A stretch of DNA of 14,820 bases, from the NCBI GenBank assembly GCA_003216155.1, contig QCJH01000020.1:1-14820 (forward strand), read 5' to 3'. The notes beneath the pieces are model-generated. The model worked only from the letters and a program-made list of their open reading frames with translations. It had not been told where the DNA came from and did no database searches. How positions within the stretch are numbered: the stretch's first letter is position 1; each line of letters begins with the position of its first letter. Below, piece by piece: positions 7,206 to 14,621 of the stretch. A program made the position numbers and the translations under genes. Origin of the DNA: Prochlorococcus sp. AG-409-A19 (lineage in GTDB: Bacteria; Cyanobacteriota; Cyanobacteriia; PCC-6307; Cyanobiaceae).

Positions 7206-8237
7206 ATGAAAGCCGCTATTTTAATAGCGCAAAATAAGCCTCTGATCGTGGATGAAGTAAAGCTTCCTCCAAACCTTGACGTCGGACAAGTTTTGGTCAA
7301 AGTTCACATCAGTGGTATATGTGGTTCACAAATTGGTGAAATAAGTGGTGTAAAAGGAAAAGATAATTATCTGCCTCACCTTCTAGGCCATGAGGGTACA
7401 GCAACAGTGCTTCAGGTTGGTCCAGGAGTAAAGCATGTTAAACCTAATGATCTGGTTGTTTTACATTGGAGAAAAGGTATAGGGATAGAGTCAAACCCTC
7501 CAAAGTATGAATGGCAAGGTAGAGTTCTTAATGCAGGCTGGGTTACCAGCTTCAATAGTCATGCCATAGTAAGTGAAAATAGGTGTACTAAAATACCAGA
7601 AAATACTGACCATGAAATTGGTGCATTATTCGGATGTGCAGTGACAACTGGATTTGGAGTTGTAGAAAACAATGCTCAGCTCAAAATAGGTGAATCAGTT
7701 GTAGTGTTTGGATCAGGTGGTATTGGGTTAAATATTATCCAAGCCTCAAAACTTGTTTCTGCTTGGCCAATAATTGCAATTGATAGAATAGAAAGCAGAC
7801 TAAAGCTTGCCAAAGATCTGGGCGCATCCCATCTGATCAATTCAGATGAGCAAGATGCAGAAATGGAAATACAAAAAATTATTGGGGTAAAAAGCCTAGA
7901 TGTATTTATTGATAATACTGGTTTACCTCAAATCATAGAGTTAGGCTATAAGTTAACTCAAAAGCAAGGAAGAATAGTGCTTGTCGGAGTACCAAAACAA
8001 GGATCAGATATTAGAATCCATAGTCTCCCATTGCATTTTGGCAAAGTAATCAGCGGTTCACATGGAGGAGAATGCAATCCAACTAAGGATATTCCAAGAT
8101 ACCTTAATCATCTAAATACAGGTGAATGGCACCTAAAAGAGCTAATAACATCTAGATATTCCTTAGAGGATATAAATCTTGCCATTGAAGATATGAAACA
8201 AGGGAAAACAGCGGGTAGAGTCATCATACAATTATGA
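7206..8237 (+). CDS. Zinc-type alcohol/polyol dehydrogenase (MDR superfamily)
   Basis: This 343-residue medium-chain dehydrogenase probably oxidises or reduces a sugar or polyol hydroxyl with NAD(P). The likely catalytic-zinc ligands are C39 in GICGSQ, H62-E63 in LLGHEGT and C144 in LFGCAVTTGFG. The nucleotide-binding GSGGIG lies at residues 169-174, and D193 ends the next strand (IAIDR), which favours NAD over NADP. The four-cysteine structural-zinc lobe present in many family members is absent. I start it at ATG 7206 (MKAAILIA) because relatives begin at this strand; an upstream in-frame ATG at 7185 would add seven residues. Its end overlaps the next gene by 4 nt. The FGCAVTTGFG and VVVFGSGGIG stretches resemble class III-type alcohol dehydrogenases, but the substrate is unknown. 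Confidence 0.8.
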   Translation: MKAAILIAQNKPLIVDEVKLPPNLDVGQVLVKVHISGICGSQIGEISGVKGKDNYLPHLLGHEGTATVLQVGPGVKHVKPNDLVVLHWRKGIGIESNPPKYEWQGRVLNAGWVTSFNSHAIVSENRCTKIPENTDHEIGALFGCAVTTGFGVVENNAQLKIGESVVVFGSGGIGLNIIQASKLVSAWPIIAIDRIESRLKLAKDLGASHLINSDEQDAEMEIQKIIGVKSLDVFIDNTGLPQIIELGYKLTQKQGRIVLVGVPKQGSDIRIHSLPLHFGKVISGSHGGECNPTKDIPRYLNHLNTGEWHLKELITSRYSLEDINLAIEDMKQGKTAGRVIIQL

Positions 8238-9733
8238 CTACTCTTATTATCAATCTTAAGCAAGCAAAAGATTTGAATAATTGCGTGATGGCATATGGAC
8301 ATTTTACAACAATTCACCCTGGCCATATTAGATATTTACGACATGCTCGTGAACAAGGAGACAAGTTGATTGTTGCTCTAATTGGTAACACATTAAATGA
8401 AGAAGGTAAAGCATATCATTTTGATCAAAAGGAGCGTGCTGAAGCATTAGCATTACTAGATATTGCGCACGCTATAGTTCTACTGAATAACAATGAATTA
8501 ACCCAAGCTATAAAAATAATTAGGCCCGCATTACTAGTATTAGGAAGAGAGCATAAAGAAAGGCCTACATCCGAAATCAATAAAGCAATCAAGGTTTTAG
8601 AGTCAACAGGGAAGAAAATACTATTTCATGCAGGAGAAATTCATTATGCATCAACAGAGTTATTATCCAGATCTGAAAGGGAGCTTTCAAAAGAAAGAAG
8701 AGCACAATTCAAATTAACATGTGAAAGGCAAGGCTTAAACCTACCAAAATTAATCGAATCGATGGAATCATGGAAATCAGCGAGCCTGATTGTTCTTGGT
8801 GACACTATTGTTGATCAATATGCAGCCTGTGAAGCAATAGGTATGAGTGCAGAAGCACCAGTCGTAGTAGTAAAAGAACTTGAAAGAAAAAACTTCATAG
8901 GTGGAGCAGCAATCGTAGCCTCGCATATAAGTGCTCTAGGGGCAAAATGTGAACTCATATCAGTAATTGGATCTGATAGTACTGGTACAATTGTCAAAGA
9001 AGAGTTAATAAAAAGGGCAATAATCGATGGTCTAGTAATCGATAAGTCAAGACCAACCACTTTTAAAAAAAGGTACGTAGTAGATAATCAGAAACTATTT
9101 AGAGTTAGTCGACTTGAAGATCATGCTCTTGATAGCAAGATTGAGGCTGAAATAATCGAGAAGCTAAAGAGGTCAGCAAGTAAAGCCCAAGGAATAGTGA
9201 TTTCAGACTTTGTATATGGAGTCGTAACCGATAAGGTACTAGATGCAATACAAGAATTATCGCAAAAGTATGGGTTAATGTTATTTGGAGATCTTCAATG
9301 CAGCAGTCAATTAGGCATGGTAACAAGGTTTAAAAATTTCGCTCTACTATGCCCTAATGAAAGAGAAGCAAGACTTGCACTACAAGAAAAACACAAAGGT
9401 TTGGAATTGCTAAGTCAAGATCTACTAAAGAAAACTGCAGCAGAAAGGCTAGTAATGAAGCTAGGTGCGGAAGGGTTCATTGCTTATGATCGTAGTAATT
9501 CATTAAAAGAAAAAAAACAAGCATTTCCTGCATTATCAGTCAATCCATTAGATGTAACAGGTGCCGGTGATTCACTATTGGCAGTTCTCTCTACAGGCAT
9601 CTCGAGTGGGCAACCTATGATGGCAACCGCTGCAATTGGGTGCTGTATGGCAGCATTAGCAGTAGAGAGCATGGGCAACGCACCAATAGAATTAAATGCG
9701 CTGAAAAAAAACCTAATAGAGGTGATGCAATGA
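8234..9733 (+). CDS. Nucleotidyltransferase-PfkB kinase fusion, HldE-like with reversed domain order
   Basis: This 499-residue two-domain protein links a cytidylyltransferase-fold domain to a ribokinase (PfkB) domain. Residues ~1-150 carry TTIHPGHIRYLRHA (HxGH at 28-31), the family's KERAEAL element, an LVLGREHK segment and YASTELLSR, all as in the adenylyltransferase half of HldE. Residues ~175-499 form the kinase: LIVLGDTIVDQYAA, SAEAPVVVV, the GGAA sugar-binding turn, and DVTGAGDS (440-447) with the catalytic aspartate D446. In E. coli HldE the kinase is N-terminal and the nucleotidyltransferase C-terminal; here they are swapped. It most likely phosphorylates heptose 7-phosphate at C1 and may also nucleotidylate a sugar phosphate. 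It is coupled by ATGA to both neighbours. The first ~12 residues before the nucleotidyltransferase strand are poorly conserved. The substrate of each half is inferred from context. Confidence 0.8.
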   Translation: MTTLIINLKQAKDLNNCVMAYGHFTTIHPGHIRYLRHAREQGDKLIVALIGNTLNEEGKAYHFDQKERAEALALLDIAHAIVLLNNNELTQAIKIIRPALLVLGREHKERPTSEINKAIKVLESTGKKILFHAGEIHYASTELLSRSERELSKERRAQFKLTCERQGLNLPKLIESMESWKSASLIVLGDTIVDQYAACEAIGMSAEAPVVVVKELERKNFIGGAAIVASHISALGAKCELISVIGSDSTGTIVKEELIKRAIIDGLVIDKSRPTTFKKRYVVDNQKLFRVSRLEDHALDSKIEAEIIEKLKRSASKAQGIVISDFVYGVVTDKVLDAIQELSQKYGLMLFGDLQCSSQLGMVTRFKNFALLCPNEREARLALQEKHKGLELLSQDLLKKTAAERLVMKLGAEGFIAYDRSNSLKEKKQAFPALSVNPLDVTGAGDSLLAVLSTGISSGQPMMATAAIGCCMAALAVESMGNAPIELNALKKNLIEVMQ

Positions 9734-10755
9734 TTAATTCAAAAAGATTTCTTGTAATTGGTAGCAACAGTTTTAGTGGTTCACACTTTATATCTAAGCT
9801 AATTAAAGAAGAGATACCTGTTAAGTGTATTAGTAGATCTCAAGAGGCTAATCATATATTCCTTCCTTACCGTTGGGAAACACAAACAAACAAACAAAAC
9901 TTAGAGAAGCTTGAAATGTTTTCATTTCATCAAGCTGATCTCAATAAAGATATTCAATCAATACTAGAAATAATCGATAATTTTAAACCTTCTCATATTA
10001 TCAATTTTGCAGCACAAGGTATGGTTGCAGAAAGCTGGCTGGACCCAACAAATTGGTATCAAACTAACGTAGTTTCTCAAGTTAGGCTGCATGATGCACT
10101 GAGGAAAAGAAAATTTATCGATAAATACGTCCATATCACAACACCAGAAGTATATGGAAGTACTGACTCTGGTTGGATAAAAGAAAGCGATATATTCCTA
10201 CCAAGCACGCCTTATGCCGTTAGCAGAGCAGCATGCGACTTACACCTTATAAGTTTCTTTAAAGCTTACAATTTTCCTGTAATATTTACTAGATCAGCGA
10301 ATGTATATGGAGCAGGTCAACAATTATACCGAATTATTCCAAGAACAATATTAAGTGCAAACACCAATAAGAAAATGACAATACATGGTGGTGGTTTATC
10401 AGAAAGATCATTTATCCATATCAGTGATGTAGTGGAAGCTACACTCACACTCGCTTTAAAAGCGACACCAGGAACAACGTGGCATCTCTCCACACGTCAG
10501 GCAATTAGCATACGTTCTTTGGTAGAAAAGATATGCGAAATCAACCAGGTAGATTTTACCGATCTAGTGGAAGTAGGTGAAGAAAGACTAGGTAAAGATC
10601 AAAGCTACTTATTAGATAGTAGTGAGATTAGAAATCAATATGGTTGGGAAGAATTGGTATCATTAGAAGATGGGATAGAAGAAACAGGACAGTGGATAAA
10701 GAAGAACTTATCAGAATTAAGTAGAATGCCTTGGCATTACGAGCACAAAGCATGA
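9730..10755 (+). CDS. NAD-dependent sugar-nucleotide 4,6-dehydratase-like SDR
   Basis: This 341-residue extended SDR resembles NDP-hexose 4,6-dehydratases (RmlB/GMD). It has the Rossmann GSNSFSGSHF (residues 11-20), NFAAQG at 92-97, TTPEVYGS at 137-144, PYAVSRAACD at 161-170, and the C-terminal HGGGLSERSFIHISDV typical of the group. The dehydratase glutamate is kept (E140), but the neighbouring position that is Asp in RmlB is P139, and the usual YxxxK is Y162-xxx-R166. I recall an R-containing subgroup in cyanobacterial polysaccharide loci, so this looks like a subfamily trait rather than decay. Likely role: oxidise C4 and eliminate at C5/C6 of an NDP-heptose or hexose to give a 4-keto-6-deoxy sugar; epimerase activity is an alternative. 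The start is ATG 9730, coupled by ATGA to the kinase fusion; the longer frame from 9640 would overlap that gene by ~90 nt and is rejected. Confidence 0.8.
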   Translation: MINSKRFLVIGSNSFSGSHFISKLIKEEIPVKCISRSQEANHIFLPYRWETQTNKQNLEKLEMFSFHQADLNKDIQSILEIIDNFKPSHIINFAAQGMVAESWLDPTNWYQTNVVSQVRLHDALRKRKFIDKYVHITTPEVYGSTDSGWIKESDIFLPSTPYAVSRAACDLHLISFFKAYNFPVIFTRSANVYGAGQQLYRIIPRTILSANTNKKMTIHGGGLSERSFIHISDVVEATLTLALKATPGTTWHLSTRQAISIRSLVEKICEINQVDFTDLVEVGEERLGKDQSYLLDSSEIRNQYGWEELVSLEDGIEETGQWIKKNLSELSRMPWHYEHKA

Positions 10756-11702
10756 AAATTCTAATAACAGGTGGTTGCGGCTATAAAGGCTCTGTTCTTA
10801 TCCCTCGGTTACTAGAAGATGGACACGAAATCATTAGTTATGACAGCCAGTGGTTTGGCAATCATTTGCCATCAAATCCAAAGCTAAAAAATATTAAAGG
10901 TGACATCAGAGATATAGATAAAATTCCAATGAAGGGTGTGGAGGTAATAATACACCTGGCAAATATCGCCAACGATCCAGCAGTAGAACTTAATCCATCA
11001 TTAAGCTGGGAGGTCAATGTTCTTGCATCACAGCAAATTGCAGAAAAAGCTTTTAGAAATGAAGTCAAGCAGATTATATATGCAAGTTCTGGTAGTGTTT
11101 ACGGCATTAAAGAAGAAGAAAAAGTAACCGAGGATCTTGAATTGATTCCAATATCTATATATAATAAAACAAAGATGGTGGCTGAGCGAATCTTTTTATC
11201 ATATCAAAATCAAATGAAAATACACTGCATAAGACCAGCAACTGTTTGCGGTGTATCACCTCGAATGCGACTTGATGTGAGTGTGAATATGTTGACATTT
11301 CAGGCATTAAAGAACAAGGTTATAACCGTTTTTGGGGGAAACCAAACCAGGCCTAATATACACATTAAAGACATGGTGAATGTTTATCAACACATGATTG
11401 ATCATTCCGATATCGAATCAGGGTGTTTTAATGCGGGGTTTGAAAATATATCGATATTAGAAATAGCGGAAAAAATCAAAAGCAAGCTAGATGCCAAAAT
11501 AATAATTAGTAGTTCGAATGATCCCAGATCTTATAGACAAGACTCTGAAAAATTATTATCCACCGGTTTTATTAGACATTATAGTGTTAATAATGCTATT
11601 GATGATATTATTCAGTCCTATCAACTAGGAGAACTGAAAGAAAGTGAGAGTTGCTATACAGTTAAATGGATGAAATCCTTACACCTTGAGGGAAATCAAT
11701 AA
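10752..11702 (+). CDS. NAD-dependent epimerase/dehydratase family SDR
   Basis: This 316-residue extended SDR probably epimerises or reduces a nucleotide-linked keto sugar. It starts with LITGGCGYKGSVL (GxxGxxG, residues 7-13). D31 after the second strand favours NAD(H). It continues with HLANIANDPA, the SSGSVYG strand with the catalytic serine/threonine position (residues 112-118), and the full catalytic pair Y137-xxx-K141 (IYNKTK). Then come RPATVCG and the substrate-contacting NIHIKDMVNVY region. The GYKGS variant of the usual GYIGS occurs in a subgroup of epimerase-like enzymes in polysaccharide loci. Unlike its upstream neighbour, its catalytic residues are all canonical. It is coupled on both sides: ATGA with the dehydratase-like gene and TAATG with the E1-alpha gene. 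Which carbon it acts on is unknown. A start at 10731 would add seven residues inside the upstream gene and is less likely. Confidence 0.8.
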   Translation: MKILITGGCGYKGSVLIPRLLEDGHEIISYDSQWFGNHLPSNPKLKNIKGDIRDIDKIPMKGVEVIIHLANIANDPAVELNPSLSWEVNVLASQQIAEKAFRNEVKQIIYASSGSVYGIKEEEKVTEDLELIPISIYNKTKMVAERIFLSYQNQMKIHCIRPATVCGVSPRMRLDVSVNMLTFQALKNKVITVFGGNQTRPNIHIKDMVNVYQHMIDHSDIESGCFNAGFENISILEIAEKIKSKLDAKIIISSSNDPRSYRQDSEKLLSTGFIRHYSVNNAIDDIIQSYQLGELKESESCYTVKWMKSLHLEGNQ

Positions 11703-12691
11703 TGAAAATATTTGACGACTTAGAAAATAAATATAATTTAAGATTCAATCTACTAATTAGAATGAAAAGGATACGTGAAATAGAGTTGAAAATTGCAAAA
11801 GAATATAAAGACAATAGGATGAGATGCCCAGTCCATTTATCAGTTGGTCAAGAAGCAACATCAGCAGCAATTTCTTTGATAATTAAAAAGGCTGATTACT
11901 CAGTAAGTACTCATAGGGGGCATGCTCATTATCTTGCTAAAGGAGGAAATCTCAATGCAATGATTGCAGAGCTCTATGGCAAGTCAACAGGTTGCAGTGG
12001 AGGAAAAGGTGGGTCAATGCATTTAATTGATACTTCAGTGAATTTTATGGGTACTTCTGCAATAGTAGGTAATAGTATTCCTACTGGTACAGGTTTGGGA
12101 TTGGCAGCAAAACTAAGAAAAGAGAAGCAAATCTCTTTAATTCATATTGGAGATGGCGCTATTGAAGAAGGTTCTTTTTACGAATCTATAAATTTCGCAT
12201 GCCTTAAAAAACTCCCAACATTATATGTATGTGAAAACAACTTCTATTCTGTTTATTCACCTCTAAGTGTTCGACAACCAGAAGGTCGTTCAATCACAAA
12301 ACTTGCTAAGGCTATAGGAGCCAAAGCAAAACACGGTGACGGGAATGATGCGCTTCAGACGTATAGACTAATTAAAAAGTCTGTCGAAATATGCCGTAGT
12401 GGTAAAGGGCCAGTGTTTCTAGAATTAGATACCTACAGAACACTAGAACATTGTGGTCCTAATCCAGATGATGATTTGAACTACAGAAGTGAAAAAGAAA
12501 TTAACACGTGGAGGAATAAAGACCCAATAAAGAGATTAGAAAATATGCTGAGTATTAATGAAAAGAAAGATTATGATATTGTTAGTCAGCTAATAGATCA
12601 AGAAATTGAAAAGGCATTTGAATTTGCCAAAAGATCAGAGCCACCTCCAAGTCAAAGTGCCTATAAGAAAGTTTATTCTGAGGATTACTAG
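11702..12691 (+). CDS. Thiamine-diphosphate-dependent E1 component, alpha subunit
   Basis: This 329-residue protein is an E1-alpha subunit of the pyruvate/acetoin/branched-chain 2-oxo-acid dehydrogenase family. It binds thiamine diphosphate with its beta partner, encoded next. Seen: HLSVGQEATS (residues 45-54); THRGHAHYLAKGG (70-82), with histidines that line the active site; GKGGSMH (101-107); and the ThDP/Mg motif running from GDGAIEEGSFYE (150-161) to ENN (178-180). After DTYRTLEH comes CGPNPDDDLNYR instead of the serine-rich HSRSDP-type loop of true dehydrogenase complexes, which I recall as a feature of a polysaccharide-locus subgroup. No lipoyl E2 or E3 gene lies in the window, so acyl transfer to lipoamide is unlikely unless supplied elsewhere. 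A carboligase or non-oxidative decarboxylase role on a sugar is inferred. It is coupled to both neighbours by 1-nt overlaps. Confidence 0.85.
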   Translation: MKIFDDLENKYNLRFNLLIRMKRIREIELKIAKEYKDNRMRCPVHLSVGQEATSAAISLIIKKADYSVSTHRGHAHYLAKGGNLNAMIAELYGKSTGCSGGKGGSMHLIDTSVNFMGTSAIVGNSIPTGTGLGLAAKLRKEKQISLIHIGDGAIEEGSFYESINFACLKKLPTLYVCENNFYSVYSPLSVRQPEGRSITKLAKAIGAKAKHGDGNDALQTYRLIKKSVEICRSGKGPVFLELDTYRTLEHCGPNPDDDLNYRSEKEINTWRNKDPIKRLENMLSINEKKDYDIVSQLIDQEIEKAFEFAKRSEPPPSQSAYKKVYSEDY

Positions 12692-13740
12692 TGAAATTTT
12701 CAGATGCCATTAACAAAGCAATTGCCGATGCGATGAAAGCGGATAACCAGGTCCTATGCTTAGGACTTGGGGCAACAGATCCAAAAGGGGTATTTGGCAC
12801 AACATTAGGATTAGAAGACTCATTTGGGTGTGAAAGAGTATTTGACATTCCCACCTCAGAGAATGGAATAACCGGTGTTTGTATTGGACTTGCGATGGCT
12901 GGTTTTAGACCAATATTGACCCATCAAAGGCTAGATTTTGCATTATTATCCTTAGATCAAATAATAAATAATGCAGCCAAATTGCATTACATGTTTGGAG
13001 GAGAGGTCAAGTGCCCAATGGTAATTAGAATGATTGTTGGTCGGGGCTGGGGCCAAGGCCCTACTCATTCACAAAATCTACAAATGCTATTTTCAGGCAT
13101 ACCGGGGTTGAGAGTAGCTATTCCAGGTAATACTCAGGATGCTTATTCACAATTAAGAGCAGCTATTGATTGCAATGATCCAGTAATTTTTTTAGAGCAT
13201 AGATGGCTTCACAATTCTGCTAATGAAATAGACTTTATATATAGTAAGGAAGATATATTAAAACAAAAAAGATTACGAGAAGGAAGTGATTATACAATTT
13301 TAACTTGTTCATATATGATCCCTGAAGCAATAAGAGCAAGAAAAATAATCCAAGAAAATTTCAATATAATTGGTTCAATTATTAATTTTAGGAACTATCA
13401 TATTGGGCTACTAGATGAAGTTAAAAAAGAAGTGAAAACTAGTAAAAAGTTATTAATCATAGATACATCACAAAGCTGCTTTACTATAGCCCATCATATA
13501 GCCTACGAAATCAAACAAAGCATATCAATAGAAAATGTAAAAATAATAAGTATGCCAAATGTTCCTGAGCCTACCTCACACTATCTTACACGAGATTTCT
13601 ACAACGGTGCTCAGGAGATAGTAACATCAATAGGTGATATGTGTAGCATAGAAAGAGGAAAAACTAGAGAAATAATAAAAAACATGAGCCATCAAGTTTG
13701 GCATGATGTTCCTGGAGATTGGTTCAAAGGACCATTCTAA
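12691..13740 (+). CDS. Thiamine-diphosphate-dependent E1 component, beta subunit
   Basis: This 349-residue protein is the E1-beta partner of the preceding subunit; together they should form an alpha2beta2 enzyme with ThDP at the interface. It shows SENGITGVCIGLAMAGFRPI (residues 56-75), with glutamate E57 at the position that activates the cofactor, then QRLDFALLSLDQI, and GQGPTHSQNL (121-130) with the conserved histidine H126. The IPGLRVAIPGN stretch leads into the transketolase C-terminal-like domain (~190-310). The final ~40 residues (after ~310) are less conserved and end in WHDVPGDWFKGPF. It starts with GTG 12691, whose G is also the last base of the alpha-subunit stop (TAGTG), giving tight coupling suited to equimolar subunits. 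The substrate is not readable. As with the alpha subunit, the absence of E2/E3 argues for a stand-alone reaction. Confidence 0.85.
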   Translation: MKFSDAINKAIADAMKADNQVLCLGLGATDPKGVFGTTLGLEDSFGCERVFDIPTSENGITGVCIGLAMAGFRPILTHQRLDFALLSLDQIINNAAKLHYMFGGEVKCPMVIRMIVGRGWGQGPTHSQNLQMLFSGIPGLRVAIPGNTQDAYSQLRAAIDCNDPVIFLEHRWLHNSANEIDFIYSKEDILKQKRLREGSDYTILTCSYMIPEAIRARKIIQENFNIIGSIINFRNYHIGLLDEVKKEVKTSKKLLIIDTSQSCFTIAHHIAYEIKQSISIENVKIISMPNVPEPTSHYLTRDFYNGAQEIVTSIGDMCSIERGKTREIIKNMSHQVWHDVPGDWFKGPF

Positions 13741-13742
13741 AA

Positions 13743-14585
13743 ATGAAAATTGATCGTCATCAAAAGAATAGCAAAGACAATAAAACAACAATAGTAATAT
13801 CTGCTAATAGTGGGATAGGGAAATCTATAGCCCTCTCAAGATTAAATAAAGGTTGTAAGGTTGTTGGTACTTATAATCAAATGAATCAGAGTGCTTTAGA
13901 GTTAATGCAATCAATTCCGTTAGAGAAGTTAGATATTACCGATTACATGCAGGTGAAAAGCTTAAAAAAGATAATTAAAAATAAATACAACAGTTGGGAT
14001 GAATTAGTAATCTGCTCAGGTTCTTTAAGCCCTATACAAGAATTTGAATTCGTAGATTTTAAGAATTGGACTGAAAGTATAAATTGCAACTTTATAAGTC
14101 AAGTCAGAATTATAAGAGAATTGCTAGAATTAAGAAGTAGAAATAATCCAATAGTTGCTGTATTTGCAGCTGGTGGTGGTTCGACGGCAAAGGGTTTTAG
14201 TGCTTATAACATAAGTAAAGTAGCCCTTACAAAAACAATGGAATGCCTTGATGATGAAATCAGAGACTGTCGTTTTTGTTCTATAGGTCCAGGCTGGGTT
14301 AATACAGAGATCCATAAGGCAACGTTAGATACTTGCAAAGAATCATTAGATGCTTATATAGAAACTAAAAGAAGAATAGAAGAAAATGATTTTGTACAAA
14401 TGGAAACTATATTATTATTTTTTGACTGGCTAATATCTCAACCAAAAGAAATAATAGGTGGAAGGAATATCAGCATTCCACATGACAAATGGAGGAGCGA
14501 AAAGTTTAAGGATCTCTTGATCAAAGAAAACCAAGGTGGAAAGTTGAGACGTTATCTCAATTATCAACTTAATGGTTGTGATTAA
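13743..14585 (+). CDS. Short-chain dehydrogenase/reductase (classical SDR-like)
   Basis: This ~280-residue SDR probably reduces a ketone with NAD(P)H. The dinucleotide-binding turn is ISANSGIGKSIA (residues 19-30). It keeps SGIG, but the first glycine of TGxxxGIG is Ala21 and the threonine is Ser20. The NNAG strand motif is replaced by CSGS (91-94). The catalytic Y155-xxx-K159 pair is intact in SAYNISK, and FAAGGGS (141-147) supplies the serine. IGPGWVNTEIH (181-191) matches the family's PG-x-V-x-T element. ATG 13743 lies 2 nt after the E1-beta stop; an upstream TTG at 13719 overlaps that gene and is not needed. Position directly after the E1 pair suggests it reduces the ketone left by a ThDP carboligation, as YerF does after YerE in yersiniose synthesis; that parallel is inference. 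Confidence 0.75.
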   Translation: MKIDRHQKNSKDNKTTIVISANSGIGKSIALSRLNKGCKVVGTYNQMNQSALELMQSIPLEKLDITDYMQVKSLKKIIKNKYNSWDELVICSGSLSPIQEFEFVDFKNWTESINCNFISQVRIIRELLELRSRNNPIVAVFAAGGGSTAKGFSAYNISKVALTKTMECLDDEIRDCRFCSIGPGWVNTEIHKATLDTCKESLDAYIETKRRIEENDFVQMETILLFFDWLISQPKEIIGGRNISIPHDKWRSEKFKDLLIKENQGGKLRRYLNYQLNGCD

Positions 14586-14621
14586 TCACAGTGCTATGAT
14601 AGTAATTCCATTGGTTAGAAA

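Noticed and set aside
9640..9729. N-terminal extension of the dehydratase-like SDR from 9640
   Set aside because: It overlaps the conserved end of the kinase domain by about 90 nt, and the extension residues do not resemble SDR sequence; ATG 9730 fits the Rossmann start and the ATGA coupling.
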